Of a DNA stretch of 64,000 nt, positions 26,315 to 35,846 are shown piece after piece (within the stretch, counting starts at the first letter, position 1; each line of letters begins with the position of its first letter). The position numbers were made by a program, and so were the translations under genes. The stretch is from Candidatus Sumerlaeota bacterium. Its GTDB lineage: Bacteria > Sumerlaeota > Sumerlaeia > SLMS01 > JAHLLQ01. The notes beneath the pieces were generated by a model, which saw only the letters and a list, made by a program, of their open reading frames with translations, made no database searches and had not been told where the DNA came from. The DNA is taken from contig JASGMJ010000019.1 in assembly GCA_030156535.1 (NCBI GenBank), positions 18,566-82,565 on the forward strand, in the 5' to 3' direction.

Positions 26315-27754
26315 ATGACTTCCCTGTCCGCCAAAGATGATGGCCTCGTTGTTCGCCCGCAAGAGCGGGTGGCCGGGGTTCTTGCGCGCCGTGACTTCGG
26401 CGCAAAGGTGATCGTCCAGGGGTGGGTAAGAACCCGGCGGGATTCCAAAGGTGGCTTCTCGTTTCTGGCGATCAACGACGGCTCGTGTCTGGGCGACCTG
26501 CAAGTCGTCGTGCCCGGCGAGCTTGCCAATTATGCCGACGAAGTGAAACGCCTGACCACGGGTTGCAGCGTGCAGATCGAAGGCACGCTGGCCGAGTCAC
26601 CGGGCAAGGGCCAGCCCGTTGAAATTCAGGCGAACACGGTGCGCGTTCTGGGGTGGGTGGAAGACCCCGATTCCTACCCGATGGCCAAGAAGAAGCACAC
26701 TCTGGAGCACCTGCGCGAGGTGGCACATCTGAGGCCGCGCTCGAACACCATCGGGGCGATGATGAGGGTGCGCAACTGCCTGGCCGCCGCGACGCACGAG
26801 TTCTTCCAGGCGCGCGGTTTCCTGTACCTGCACACGCCGATCGTGACGACGAGTGATTGCGAAGGCGCGGGGAGCATGTTTGGCGTCACGACGTTGCTGG
26901 CGGGCGAGCAACTCCCCCGCCGCGACGACGGTGCCATCGACTTTGCCAAGGACTTCTTCGGCCGCCGGGCGCACCTGACGGTCAGCGGGCAGCTCGCGGG
27001 CGAGACCTACGCGTGCGCCCTGACGAACATCTACACGTTCGGCCCCACATTCCGGGCGGAGAACTCGAACACGTCGCGTCATCTCTCCGAGTTCTGGATG
27101 ATTGAACCGGAAATGGCGTTCTGCGACCTGGGGGGCGACATGGCACTCGCCCAGGAATACCTCCAGTATCTGATCCGCGCCGCACTCGAACGCTGCGGGG
27201 ACGACCTGCGGTTCTTCAACGAGCGTTACGACGAGACGCTGCTTGCGACGCTCGAGGGCATCGTGCAGGCGCAGTTCGAGCATCTTACCTATACCGAAGC
27301 CGTTTCGATCCTGCAGGCCTGCGGCCAGCCCTTCGAGTTCCCCGTGGAATGGGGATGCGACCTGCAAAGCGAACACGAACGCTATCTGACGGAGAAGCAC
27401 GTCCGGCGCCCGGTTATTGTGACGGATTATCCGAAGGCGATCAAGGCGTTCTACATGCGGCAGAACGACGACGCGAAGACTGTTGCGGCGATGGACGTGC
27501 TTGTGCCGAAGGTCGGCGAGATCATCGGAGGAAGCCAGCGCGAGGAGCGCCTGGACGTTCTGAAGGAACGGCTGCGCGAGAGCGGTCTGCGCGAAGAGGA
27601 CTACTGGTGGTATCTGGATCTTCGGCGCTATGGAACTGTGCCGCACGCGGGGTTCGGGCTGGGGTTCGAGCGGGCCGTGCAATTCGTGACGGGACTGGGC
27701 AACATCCGAGACACGATCCCCTATCCGCGGACCCCTGGGTCGGCGGACTTCTAA
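26315..27754 (+). CDS. asnS: Asparaginyl-tRNA synthetase
   Basis: 479 residues, a class II enzyme that attaches asparagine to tRNA-Asn. The N-terminal OB-fold is visible ([20 protein letters not shown]). The catalytic core has [40 protein letters not shown] (LTVSGQLxxE, diagnostic for AsnRS), [20 protein letters not shown] (motif 2, FRAExS) and [21 protein letters not shown] (motif 3). ATG 26315 is preferred over the GTG at 26306. An Asn-specific enzyme means this organism need not rely only on indirect Asn-tRNA formation. Confidence 0.96.
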   Translation: MTSLSAKDDGLVVRPQERVAGVLARRDFGAKVIVQGWVRTRRDSKGGFSFLAINDGSCLGDLQVVVPGELANYADEVKRLTTGCSVQIEGTLAESPGKGQPVEIQANTVRVLGWVEDPDSYPMAKKKHTLEHLREVAHLRPRSNTIGAMMRVRNCLAAATHEFFQARGFLYLHTPIVTTSDCEGAGSMFGVTTLLAGEQLPRRDDGAIDFAKDFFGRRAHLTVSGQLAGETYACALTNIYTFGPTFRAENSNTSRHLSEFWMIEPEMAFCDLGGDMALAQEYLQYLIRAALERCGDDLRFFNERYDETLLATLEGIVQAQFEHLTYTEAVSILQACGQPFEFPVEWGCDLQSEHERYLTEKHVRRPVIVTDYPKAIKAFYMRQNDDAKTVAAMDVLVPKVGEIIGGSQREERLDVLKERLRESGLREEDYWWYLDLRRYGTVPHAGFGLGFERAVQFVTGLGNIRDTIPYPRTPGSADF

Positions 27755-27763
27755 GGCTGAGTG

Positions 27764-28441
27764 ATGATAATGCAGTATGGCGAGCCGTTCTACCAGCAGG
27801 TGCTTCCCGGAATTGGGATCACCAATGTCCTGTCGGCCTCGGAAATCGACAAGGTGGTGGACCACGGCTATGGCGCGTGCCTGAACGCCAGCGAGTTCGA
27901 TTTCGAGGCGGACACGACGAACCGCGTGGCATACAGGTGGACGCCACTCGTCGATGGCACGGGCAACGACATTCAGGATTTCATCCGAGCGGTGGAGACG
28001 CTGCACGAGTTCCGCTCGAAGGGCCTGGTGACGCTGGTGAATTGCTACGCGGGCGTCAGCCGTTCGGCGTCGATCGTGGCCACCTACATGGTGAAATACG
28101 AGCAGGAGAACCTGAAATTGCTGGCGCAGGAGCGGCTTGTCGAGCCTCCTCCCTTGCAGTTCCGTGCGCTGCACGGGCATCTGAACGACAAGGCCCTGCA
28201 GGGCAAACACCCGCATGCAGACGATCCGCTGTTCGATCTGCTCTGGAAGGCGTTCCAGTGCATTGCCCATGTGAGGCCGGTGGTCTACATGCGTCCTTCC
28301 ATGTGGGAGGAACTTTTCCCGCAATTGCGTCCGTACCTTCTTGAGAACAGAGGGATTGAAGGAGGCGGTGCGCCTCCTGCGGGGGACGGACACAACGAAA
28401 CGCTTGCCCGGAATGGGCCGCAGGGTGTTGATGAGGGGTGA
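27764..28441 (+). CDS. Dual-specificity protein phosphatase-like protein with altered P-loop
   Basis: 225 residues (ATG 27764; GTG 27761 also possible). The core fits a dual-specificity or tyrosine phosphatase. A N-terminal strand reads GITNVLSASEIDKVVDHGYG. The P-loop LVNCYAGVSRSASIVATYMV keeps Cys-X5-Arg (CYAGVSR) and the following Ser. The usual His before the Cys is Asn here (NC instead of HC). The C-terminal 60 residues are unusual and end in a Gly-rich tail (GGGAPPAGDG). Activity on phospho-Ser/Thr/Tyr or another phosphate is plausible. It is 9 bases after asnS and 19 before the pseudopilin gene. Confidence 0.72.
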   Translation: MIMQYGEPFYQQVLPGIGITNVLSASEIDKVVDHGYGACLNASEFDFEADTTNRVAYRWTPLVDGTGNDIQDFIRAVETLHEFRSKGLVTLVNCYAGVSRSASIVATYMVKYEQENLKLLAQERLVEPPPLQFRALHGHLNDKALQGKHPHADDPLFDLLWKAFQCIAHVRPVVYMRPSMWEELFPQLRPYLLENRGIEGGGAPPAGDGHNETLARNGPQGVDEG

Positions 28442-28460
28442 CTGAAGGGAAGGCGCAGGC

Positions 28461-29159
28461 ATGAGAGTCGGGCAGTCATTGGGATTTACTTTGATCGAGT
28501 TGCTGATCGTCGTCGCGATCATTGCAATCCTGGCGGCAATCGCGGTGCCGAATTTCCTGGAAGCCCAAGTGAGAGCCAAGGTGGCGCGTGCACACTCGGA
28601 CATGCGCACCGTGGCGACGGCCGTGGAAGCCCGTGCCGTGGACCAGCGCGGCGGCAATGAACTGATGTATGTACGGATGCGCTATGCGAACGCCGCCTTT
28701 GCGCCGCCGCGCGCGCCCCATGATTTCATCGCAGACTCCACGGACCCGCGCACCTACGATCTGGCAACGGTGCCGCTGGAACTGACGTCGCCCATTGCCT
28801 ACATCACTTCCACGCTGCGTGATCCCTTCAAGACGACGAGTTCGTTCCGCAAGCAGACGACGGGTGGCAAGGCACTGGCTATCGACCTGCGCGACACCAC
28901 GACGTTTGATTACCGCTACGACAACGTGATGCAGTTGACGCGCATTCCCGGGGCAGGCTTTGATGACCGCGATCTTGCGGCGTTCGGGGAATGGCGCCTG
29001 GTGAGCATCGGCCCCGACGGCGAATACGCCGCGCGCATTGGCAGCACGCTGTACGACCCGTCGAACGGAACGGTGTCAGACGGCGATCTCGTTCGCTCCC
29101 AGCGAAGCAGCGACCCCGCCACAGCGCCCTCAACGAACGCCACGACACAAGTGCCGTAG
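28461..29159 (+). CDS. Type II secretion/type IV pilin-like pseudopilin
   Basis: 232 residues. The prepilin motif is clear: a short basic leader MRVGQSLG, then FTLIELLIVVAIIAILAAIA with Glu at mature position 5 and a hydrophobic helix ending VPNFLEAQ. The processed Phe would be methylated by a prepilin peptidase. The C-terminal domain contains WRLVSIGPDGEY and LYDPSNGTVSDGD, a pattern frequent in pseudopilins of Lentisphaerae-like and related phyla. It is exported by the type II or type IV machinery and assembles in the periplasm. The cognate ATPase may be the GspE-like gene at 51.3-53.4 kb, though the distance makes this only a guess. Confidence 0.85.
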   Translation: MRVGQSLGFTLIELLIVVAIIAILAAIAVPNFLEAQVRAKVARAHSDMRTVATAVEARAVDQRGGNELMYVRMRYANAAFAPPRAPHDFIADSTDPRTYDLATVPLELTSPIAYITSTLRDPFKTTSSFRKQTTGGKALAIDLRDTTTFDYRYDNVMQLTRIPGAGFDDRDLAAFGEWRLVSIGPDGEYAARIGSTLYDPSNGTVSDGDLVRSQRSSDPATAPSTNATTQVP

Positions 29160-29256
29160 AGAGCTTCCGGCTTGACAGCACCCGGCTTCGCGGTTGCCTT
29201 CACGAGCCACTGAACGACCCTTGTGCAACTTACTCCAACAGCCGGGCAGGACCAGT

Positions 29257-29550
29257 ATGAAGATCGATCCCAAGGATGGCCGCGTTTACCGCATCCACGT
29301 CTCAGGAGGGACGAACAATCTCTCCATGCTGATCTGTGTGTTCGCGCCCGATCCGCACGAGGTGCTCGACAAGTACCTGCACCATGCGGCGGTCGTCTCG
29401 TTGAGTGAGCCCGTTCTCGTTCCCACGATGGACGGCAACAGCAAGGGCATTGACGTCTTCATTACCCCGCAGGATCGCGCCCCTGGCTACCAGATTCTCA
29501 ATCGTCTGAAGCTGCATCCGATCGATCGCACGCTGATCAGCGCGGACTGA
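29257..29550 (+). CDS. Small conserved-looking hypothetical protein
   Basis: 97 residues from ATG 29257 (MKIDPKDGRVYRIHVSGGT). It contains beta-type segments (LSMLICVFAPDPHEVLDKYL, SLSEPVLVPTMDGNSKGIDV) and no signal or membrane segment. The size and mixed charge suggest a folded alpha/beta cytoplasmic protein. It ends tail-to-tail with the dus gene, overlapping it by 14 bases. I do not recognise it. Confidence 0.55.
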   Translation: MKIDPKDGRVYRIHVSGGTNNLSMLICVFAPDPHEVLDKYLHHAAVVSLSEPVLVPTMDGNSKGIDVFITPQDRAPGYQILNRLKLHPIDRTLISAD

Positions 29551-30628
29551 CCTCCGCGTCGCAGGGCTCGGCGGAGACGGAGGCTTCGTCCGCTTCGCCC
29601 TCCTGTTCCCAATAGCCGCCAACATCTTTCGCTTCGCGCAAAATGCGCAGGTACTCGTCGATATCTGTCACGTCGAGCAGGCGTTTCTTGAGCTTGCGAG
29701 CCGACGGAAAGCCGCGCAGGTACTGGACGAGGTGCTTGCGGAACTCGACGATGCCGTGGGGGCCCTTGCGCTCGACCATGATGGCGGCGTGGCGTGCAAC
29801 GGTGTCGAGGCGCTCCTCGATGCGGGGCGGTGGCGGAGCCGGCTTGCCGGACAGGCGGGCGGCGACGGCGCCAAAGACCCAGGGATTCCCCATCGCGGCG
29901 CGGCCGATCATGACGCCATTGACGCCGGTTTCGCGGATCATGCGCTCGGCGTCGTCGGCGGTCTTGACGTCGCCGTTGCCGATGAGCGGCAGGGAAACTT
30001 CGTGACGAACGGCAGCCAGGATGGACCAGTCGGCCTCACCCTTGAACTTCTGCTCGCGCGTGCGCCCGTGGATACAGATCGCGTCGAGGCCTTCCTCTTC
30101 GGCCATGCGCGCCATCGCCAGAGCCTCTTCGCCATACTTTTCCCAACCGGCGCGAAACTTGACGGTGAAGGGAACGTCGTGCAGTTCGCGGCGCACGGCC
30201 TGGAAAATCCGGCGCACCAGGTCTGGCTCGCGCATGAGCGCGGAGCCCCCCTTGCTGCGCACGATCTTGTTCGCCGGGCATCCCATGTTGAGATCGACGA
30301 TGGTGGCTCCGGCGTCGGCCAGTTGCCGGGCACAGTGTGCGAGAGTCTCGGGGTCGGCGCCAAAAAGCTGGGCGATAATGGGCTGCTCGGCGCGCTCCAT
30401 ATCGAGCAGGCGCCAGCATTTGTCCGCGCCGCGGATCATGGCTTCGGAACTGACCATCTGGGTGGCGACGATGGGGCAGCCCTGCTCGCGGCTGAGGAGC
30501 CGCCAGGCGTAGTCGCTGATCCCACACATGGGAGCCGGGAGGACGGGGGGCCAGAACTCCAGCCCGCGAATGCGCAGGGGAGGCACGGAGAAGGGCGCGG
30601 GGGCGGGATTCGGCGTGTCGGCGGTCAT
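29537..30628 (-). CDS. tRNA-dihydrouridine synthase (Dus family)
   Basis: 363 residues from ATG 30628 (AGGAG upstream). The N-terminus has LPAPMCGISDYAWRLLSREQ, and IVDLNMGCPANKIVRSKGGS holds the catalytic Cys. TVKFRAGWEKYGEEALAMAR is the substrate-binding region, with a HGRTREQKFKGEADW segment after it, and VSLPLIGNGDVKTADDAE, then VMIGRAAMGNPW. This is the DusB-like FMN-dependent flavoprotein that reduces uridine in the tRNA D-loop. Upstream, 234 bases separate it from the divergent exported-protein gene. An N-terminal extension of the frame to 30703 is not needed. Confidence 0.93.
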   Translation of the reverse strand: MTADTPNPAPAPFSVPPLRIRGLEFWPPVLPAPMCGISDYAWRLLSREQGCPIVATQMVSSEAMIRGADKCWRLLDMERAEQPIIAQLFGADPETLAHCARQLADAGATIVDLNMGCPANKIVRSKGGSALMREPDLVRRIFQAVRRELHDVPFTVKFRAGWEKYGEEALAMARMAEEEGLDAICIHGRTREQKFKGEADWSILAAVRHEVSLPLIGNGDVKTADDAERMIRETGVNGVMIGRAAMGNPWVFGAVAARLSGKPAPPPPRIEERLDTVARHAAIMVERKGPHGIVEFRKHLVQYLRGFPSARKLKKRLLDVTDIDEYLRILREAKDVGGYWEQEGEADEASVSAEPCDAEVSPR

Positions 30629-30862
30629 GGGAAGGCACTCCTGTGCGGCGGCGCGAGACGGAACACAGGCAGGCGAATCCATGCAAGACGAGAGTTGAGG
30701 CATCCCGAGTAGAATCAGACTTGAAGAGACGGAGGGGCAGAGGGGAAAACAGCGCCGGGCTTTGACGTTGACACCTTGCGGCCTTGGGGAAAACGTCGGG
30801 GGTGCTTGTCCGGGGCGGTATCGTTTACCGTCTCTTCACGCCAACGAGCGAGAGGCTTGTCC

Positions 30863-31990
30863 ATGCGTCACGCGGTTCTTACCTTGGTGATGGCCATTCT
30901 GATGGCCATGGCGGCGCCTGCTTCCGCCTTCGTCCTGACCCCGCTGGATGAAGGGCGCGTGGTCGTCGAATTGACAACTCAGGGGGCGAGCCGCGAGGCA
31001 GCCATCGAGAAGGCCAAGACGGAGTCCGTTCTGGGCTCGGTCGGGCGTATCTTCCTGAGCGACAAGCTGCTTCTGGCCGACGACCTGCTGGTGAAGTACC
31101 TGACCAACTACAGCAATGATTTCGTCACGGCAGTGGAAGTGCTCGACGAGCAGTTCGTCGCCGGACACAGCGAGGTCAAGGCGCGCGTCTACGTCAATTT
31201 CGACAAGCTGCAGAACGATCTGGAACAGAAGAAGTTCCTCTACAAGCCCGCCTACAAGCCGCGCTTCACCACGTTCATGACCGAACGCCTCGAAGGCCGC
31301 ATCAGCTCGCAGGGCATGGCCCGCGAAGCGCTCACGGGCGCACTGAACAATCTGGGGATGCGCCCCTACGAAGGGGAACTGACAACGCCGCCGAGCACGA
31401 CGGACGTTGCAGGCGATGCCTTCCTGCTGAACGCCGCCATCATCAGCAGCCAGCGCGCCGGCGTCGAGGTCGTCGTCTCGGGCGAATGCCGCACCCGTCT
31501 GGCCGACAAGAAGAAGCTCTACTTCGACGACTTCTGGTTCTATGACAGCGAGATGACCGCGGCGATTATCCGCGTGGACACGGGCGAGGTGCTCTTCAAG
31601 GCCAAGGGCTACGGCTCTGCAAGCTCCAAGGACCAGGATGAAGCCATCAAGATCTCCATTGATCGCGCCGCAAACCAGGCGGCTGCGGCCCTGGTGACGG
31701 ACTTCGAGAAATTCTGGCCACTGGTCGTACAGAGCGGGGCGGATTTTGAAGTCCTGCTGATTGGCGTGAACGAGGAATTGTTGCGCATCATCACGCAAAA
31801 TATCGAGCGTCTGGGCCGCGAAACCAAAGTTCATGTACGCAAGAAGTTCGACCGCAGCGCGGTGCTGTCGATCGAATACGGGGGAGGAAAGCAGGACCTG
31901 ATCGACAACCTGAAGTCCTGCCCGTACCCGACCCTCGACATCCGCAACCCCGAGGCGGAACAACGGTTCGAGGTGCAAGTCTCGGGCTGA
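30863..31990 (+). CDS. Exported FlgT/LPP20-like protein, function unknown
   Basis: 375 residues from ATG 30863 with GAGAGG upstream. A signal peptide (RHAVLTLVMAILMAMAAPAS) precedes a domain like the FlgT N-terminal or LPP20 type: ASREAAIEKAKTESVLGSVG and NDFVTAVEVLDEQFVAGHSE, then VKARVYVNFDKL. Further segments include GVEVVVSGECRTRLADKKKL and DTGEVLFKAKGYGSASSKDQ, a pattern seen in periplasmic LpoB/CsgG-like proteins. It precedes a TolC-family gene by 45 bases, so it may help an export system. No flagellar genes are visible in the window. Confidence 0.6.
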   Translation: MRHAVLTLVMAILMAMAAPASAFVLTPLDEGRVVVELTTQGASREAAIEKAKTESVLGSVGRIFLSDKLLLADDLLVKYLTNYSNDFVTAVEVLDEQFVAGHSEVKARVYVNFDKLQNDLEQKKFLYKPAYKPRFTTFMTERLEGRISSQGMAREALTGALNNLGMRPYEGELTTPPSTTDVAGDAFLLNAAIISSQRAGVEVVVSGECRTRLADKKKLYFDDFWFYDSEMTAAIIRVDTGEVLFKAKGYGSASSKDQDEAIKISIDRAANQAAAALVTDFEKFWPLVVQSGADFEVLLIGVNEELLRIITQNIERLGRETKVHVRKKFDRSAVLSIEYGGGKQDLIDNLKSCPYPTLDIRNPEAEQRFEVQVSG

Positions 31991-32035
31991 CGCAACTCCG
32001 CCACATATTCAAGCAGTCTCTTGGAGAAGCAGCCT

Positions 32036-33790
32036 TTGCGAGGCATGAGTCGTTTTCTATCGTGCCCCCTGACGTTGGGGGCGCTTGCGCTCGGTTCCAT
32101 TTTGACAGCACAACCGGCGCCCGACCCCGTGGCCACCACAGCAGCGGAGTCCACGGCAACGGCCAGGACATTCGCTCCCCCGCCCATGCTTGAGGTTCCC
32201 GGTCTGGCGGGCGAGCCGGTGCCCCTGACGATGCGCGAGGTCGTGATGACGACCCTCGCCCAGAACTTCAACATCCAGATTCAGCTGAAGAACCGCGACA
32301 TTGCCGCGGAATCCGTGTGGTCGGAGTACGGGATCTATGATCCGCTCGTCTCGGGCCAGGTGTCGCAGTCGCGGGTGGACCGCCCCAGCGTCGGGATTGA
32401 TGGCAACGGCAACTCCGTCAGGACAGCCCTGCAGAGCGACACACTCGGCAGCAGCGTTTCCATCGCGCAACTGACACCGCTGGGCTCCACGGTCACTGTC
32501 ACCGCCGGGGAATCGGCGATGTACGACCATCACGCCGGCAACGTCGGCGCGAGTTCCACCACTTCGTCGCTCTACAACCGCTCGTACTCCACGTCCGCAA
32601 GCATTGGCGTGCGCCAGCCACTGCTCAAGAATTTCGGCCCTCTGGTCACCAACGCGAACATCCGCATTTCCAAGCGCCAGCTCGAACAATCCAACGAGCA
32701 GTTTCGCGGCGAAGTGATGGACCGGCTGGCGGCGGTCATGGCTGCCTACTGGGACCTGGACTTCGCTCTGCGCAATCTCGACGTGCAGCGCAAGGCCATG
32801 GAATCCGCCCTGGAACTGGAGCGGGTGAATTCCAAGCGGGTGGAAGTCGGCAATCTCCCCCGCCTGTCTCTCCTGCAGGCCCAGGCACAGGTGGCCTCGC
32901 GCGAGGCATTTCTCGTTACCGCCGAATCCCAGGTCATCGAGGCGCAGGACCGCCTGCTGACGCTGATGAGCTGGGACATCAACAACGCGCGGTGGAACGA
33001 GCCGATCTTTCCGGCCGATCCGCTCTCGTACTACGAGGACATCGTGATCGACGATGCGAAGGCCATCGAGGTGGCGCTGGCCAGCCGCCCCGACCTTGTT
33101 CAGGCCCGTCTGGATTTCGAGATCGCGGAAATCAACCGCAACGTTTCGCGGCGCCAACGCCTTCCGAATCTCGATGCGTTTGCGAACTACACACTGTCAG
33201 GACTCGACGATGATCGCGGCCCCGCCTATGGAGACCTTGGGCAGGGTGACTACGGCGGCTACAGCTACGGCCTTGAGCTGCGCTACCCGCTCTTCAACCG
33301 CCGCGCCCGGGCAGCCTATCATCAGGCGCTCGACCGCGTGGATCAGGCAGACCTTCAAGTCGATAACAGTGAACTGCAGGCGATGCGGGAAGTGCGTGCC
33401 GCCACGCGCGCCATCCGCACGGCGCTCCAACGCATCGCCGCCACGACGCGCCAGGTCGCTGCGGACGAGGAGAAACTCGACGCCGAACGCAAGCGCCTCG
33501 ACGTGGGCGAACGCACGGTCTTTGACGTCCTCGATTTCCAGGACGATCTGGCCGAATCGCGCGCCAATCAATCGCGCGCGCTGGCGGACTACCAGATCGC
33601 GCTGATCGAACTGGCGCGCTCGACGGGAGTGCTGCTTGAAGTTCAGGGCATCACGGTCGCCCCGCAGGATGAACCGCGTGGCTGGGCGTATTCCTTCGAG
33701 CCGGAAAAGGAAAGCCCTATCACCACCGTCGATTCGCGCGAATGGGTGAGTTTCCTGCGCGATCTCGAAGGAAAGAAGACGGCGCCGTAA
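32036..33790 (+). CDS. TolC-family outer membrane channel
   Basis: About 584 residues. The start is uncertain: TTG 32036 has GGAGAAG at good spacing (32023-32029), while ATG 32045 is too far from it. The signal peptide reads LTLGALALGSILTA. The body is the repeated helical TolC fold: TMREVVMTTLAQNFNIQIQL, then AYWDLDFALRNLDVQRKAME, NLPRLSLLQAQAQVASREAF and, in the second half, RIAATTRQVAADEEKLDAER. Two regions of repeated structure make a channel through the outer membrane for an efflux or type I secretion system. No membrane fusion protein or pump gene is adjacent, and the upstream exported protein may be a partner. A terminator follows. Confidence 0.88.
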   Translation: MRGMSRFLSCPLTLGALALGSILTAQPAPDPVATTAAESTATARTFAPPPMLEVPGLAGEPVPLTMREVVMTTLAQNFNIQIQLKNRDIAAESVWSEYGIYDPLVSGQVSQSRVDRPSVGIDGNGNSVRTALQSDTLGSSVSIAQLTPLGSTVTVTAGESAMYDHHAGNVGASSTTSSLYNRSYSTSASIGVRQPLLKNFGPLVTNANIRISKRQLEQSNEQFRGEVMDRLAAVMAAYWDLDFALRNLDVQRKAMESALELERVNSKRVEVGNLPRLSLLQAQAQVASREAFLVTAESQVIEAQDRLLTLMSWDINNARWNEPIFPADPLSYYEDIVIDDAKAIEVALASRPDLVQARLDFEIAEINRNVSRRQRLPNLDAFANYTLSGLDDDRGPAYGDLGQGDYGGYSYGLELRYPLFNRRARAAYHQALDRVDQADLQVDNSELQAMREVRAATRAIRTALQRIAATTRQVAADEEKLDAERKRLDVGERTVFDVLDFQDDLAESRANQSRALADYQIALIELARSTGVLLEVQGITVAPQDEPRGWAYSFEPEKESPITTVDSREWVSFLRDLEGKKTAP

Positions 33791-33832
33791 GGTGCTTCAC
33801 GCAACTGGGAAGCAATGCTGCGGGAGAATTCG

Positions 33833-33862
33833 GGCGGGCGCATGGCGTCCGCCTTTTCTTTT
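33833..33862 (+). terminator. Rho-independent terminator after the TolC gene
   Basis: A 9-bp stem with one G-T pair, GGCGGGCGC (33833-33841) and GCGTCCGCC (33845-33853), a 3-base loop, then TTTTCTTTT. Confidence 0.72.
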
Positions 33863-33870
33863 GCGTTCGT

Positions 33871-34356
33871 TCAGGCGCCGACGGGCTCGACAAACACGCG
33901 CATGAGCACACCGGCGGGCGGGTAGTTGAAGACGACGGCGTTGCCGATCAGGTCGTCAAACTCACGCAGTTGCACGGTGAAAAGGTCGCTCTGTTCCGGC
34001 TCGAGGCGCCGGGGGACGAATCCCGAGAGATCGTCGCGCTCGCGGTCGAACCCGTAGGGTTTGGCATGATCGGGAGTGATCAGGCGGAAGGCCTCGGGCT
34101 CCACGAGAATGGCGGTCTTCGTGCGGTTCTTGACCGAGATCATCAGAACGTCGCCGCGGGCAACGGCCCGAACGCCGATGCCCTTCTGCCAGTCCAGCGG
34201 CTCGTTATAGCCGGACATGCCCTGGCCGCGGCCGGGAACCTTCAGAATCGTGAGGTCGTCGAGTGACTCGCCGACTTCCGGCTTGTTGGCGCCACAGGCG
34301 GCAAGCGCGAGCATCAGACCCGCTGCCAATGGAAGGGTGAGGGAAGGGTAACGCAT
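33871..34356 (-). CDS. Small lipoprotein
   Basis: 161 residues with a clear lipoprotein signal peptide (SLTLPLAAGLMLALAACGAN), LAAC being a good lipobox. The mature part is beta-rich with no recognised motif (RAVARGDVLMISVKNRTKTA, GFVPRRLEPEQSDLFTVQLR). It lies 11 bases downstream of the kinase gene on the same strand, so it is probably cotranscribed and could be a surface partner of that kinase. Confidence 0.7.
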   Translation of the reverse strand: MRYPSLTLPLAAGLMLALAACGANKPEVGESLDDLTILKVPGRGQGMSGYNEPLDWQKGIGVRAVARGDVLMISVKNRTKTAILVEPEAFRLITPDHAKPYGFDRERDDLSGFVPRRLEPEQSDLFTVQLREFDDLIGNAVVFNYPPAGVLMRVFVEPVGA

Positions 34357-34367
34357 CGGAGGTTGTA

Positions 34368-35846
34368 TCAGCTCCCAGGGATTTCGTCGTCGAGGGCGGC
34401 CTTCTCGCGAATCACGTCGTCGAGGATTTGCTGCTTTTGTTCGGTGATCGTCACGTTGGGATCGAGAACGAGGGGCTCCTCCGTCTTTCCCCGGTTCATG
34501 AGCGCGGCAATCGCGACAACGATGATGAGCACGACACCGAGCACGCCGGCCGCAATGGCGATACGTGGCCCGGTGGAGGGAGCGGAGTTCTCCGTTGCCG
34601 GTTTGGCTTCACCGGCTTTGCGGTGAGCAGCGGGAGGGTGCTCTTTCGTTTCAGTGGGTGCGGCTTCCTCGATGGAGCGCCTGGGAGTGGGTGTTGTGGG
34701 GGATGGGGGTGTACGGCGGTCACCAGGCACGGGCAGCGGCGTCAATTGGTGGAGCAGAGCCGAGGTGGAGATGGGACCGCTGTCGGGGATGTCGGCCCCC
34801 TTGACGGGCTTGGGCGACTTGGGCGCCTTGGGCGGTTTGCCACGTCCTTCGGACTTGATGCGCTTGGAGGATTGCTTCTCGGGGAGTTCGGGCGTGGGCT
34901 TGGGAGTGGCGCGGAAATCCGCTCCGGTGTAGAGAGCGCCGCCGGCCTTGCCACGCCGCGTGTTGAGCATCGAAACGATGCTGGTGCTCGTGTCACGCAG
35001 GGCCTTCATCATGTCGTCGCAGAAGAGCCGGACGTTCTCATAGCGGGCGTCGCGGTTCTTCTCGATGGCCTTGGCGATCACGCGGTCAACGGCCACGGGA
35101 ACGTCGCCGTTGACTTCCGAGGGCATGGGCATGTCGTCGCCCGCAGGAAGACGCCGCGCGAGCATCTTGTAGAACGTAACCCCGAGTGAGTAGATGTCCG
35201 CGCGATGATCGACGCTGGCGGGGTCGGAGGTCTGCTCAGGAGCCATGTAGTGGGCGGTGCCGATGGCCTTTGGCTTGGCCGTGGTGTCTTCGCCTTCGCC
35301 CTGAACGATGTGGGCGATTCCGAAGTCGCCGATCTTGATCAGGTTCTCACTGCCGACCAGGATGTTGGAGGGCTTGATGTCGCGATGGACGACGCCCCGG
35401 CGATGCACGTACTCGAGGCCCTCGCAGCAGGCCTGCACGACGCGGCGCCAATCGTTGATCGTAAGGGCGTTGCGGATGATGAGTTGGTCCAGCGTCTCGC
35501 CCTCGACGTACTCCATTACGAAATAGTAGCAGGTGCCGTCGTGGCCACGGTCGATGATATTGACGATATTGGGATGCGAGAGTGATGCGAGCGCGCCCGC
35601 CTCGGCCTCGAAACGCGAAATGAATTCGGAATCACGGGCAAAGCGATCGTGCAATGCTTTGATGGCAACGGGGCGGCTCAGACTTTTTTGGATGGCCCGG
35701 TAGACAATGGCCATTCCGCCCTGGCCGATGACCCCTTCGATCTCGAAGTTGCCAGCAAGGACCTCGCCCTTCTGCAAGATTTTCTGACCAACACGCGAAG
35801 GAGTCGCAACTTCCCCATGCTGGCCCGCCTGCTGCTCTCCTGTCAT
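34368..35846 (-). CDS. Membrane-anchored Hanks-type Ser/Thr protein kinase
   Basis: 492 residues. The kinase domain spans about residues 34-290: IGQGGMAIVYRA is the glycine loop, PVAIKAL holds the ATP-binding Lys, VVHRDIKPSNILV is the catalytic loop (HRDIKxxN), KIGDFGIAHI is DFG, and AHYMAPEQ is APE. A Lys/Pro/Ser-rich linker follows at about 300-430. A transmembrane segment (IAIAAGVLGVVLIIVVAIAA) is at about 437-457, and a 35-residue tail lies outside. This is PknB-type topology without PASTA repeats. Targets are unknown. Confidence 0.9.
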   Translation of the reverse strand: MTGEQQAGQHGEVATPSRVGQKILQKGEVLAGNFEIEGVIGQGGMAIVYRAIQKSLSRPVAIKALHDRFARDSEFISRFEAEAGALASLSHPNIVNIIDRGHDGTCYYFVMEYVEGETLDQLIIRNALTINDWRRVVQACCEGLEYVHRRGVVHRDIKPSNILVGSENLIKIGDFGIAHIVQGEGEDTTAKPKAIGTAHYMAPEQTSDPASVDHRADIYSLGVTFYKMLARRLPAGDDMPMPSEVNGDVPVAVDRVIAKAIEKNRDARYENVRLFCDDMMKALRDTSTSIVSMLNTRRGKAGGALYTGADFRATPKPTPELPEKQSSKRIKSEGRGKPPKAPKSPKPVKGADIPDSGPISTSALLHQLTPLPVPGDRRTPPSPTTPTPRRSIEEAAPTETKEHPPAAHRKAGEAKPATENSAPSTGPRIAIAAGVLGVVLIIVVAIAALMNRGKTEEPLVLDPNVTITEQKQQILDDVIREKAALDDEIPGS

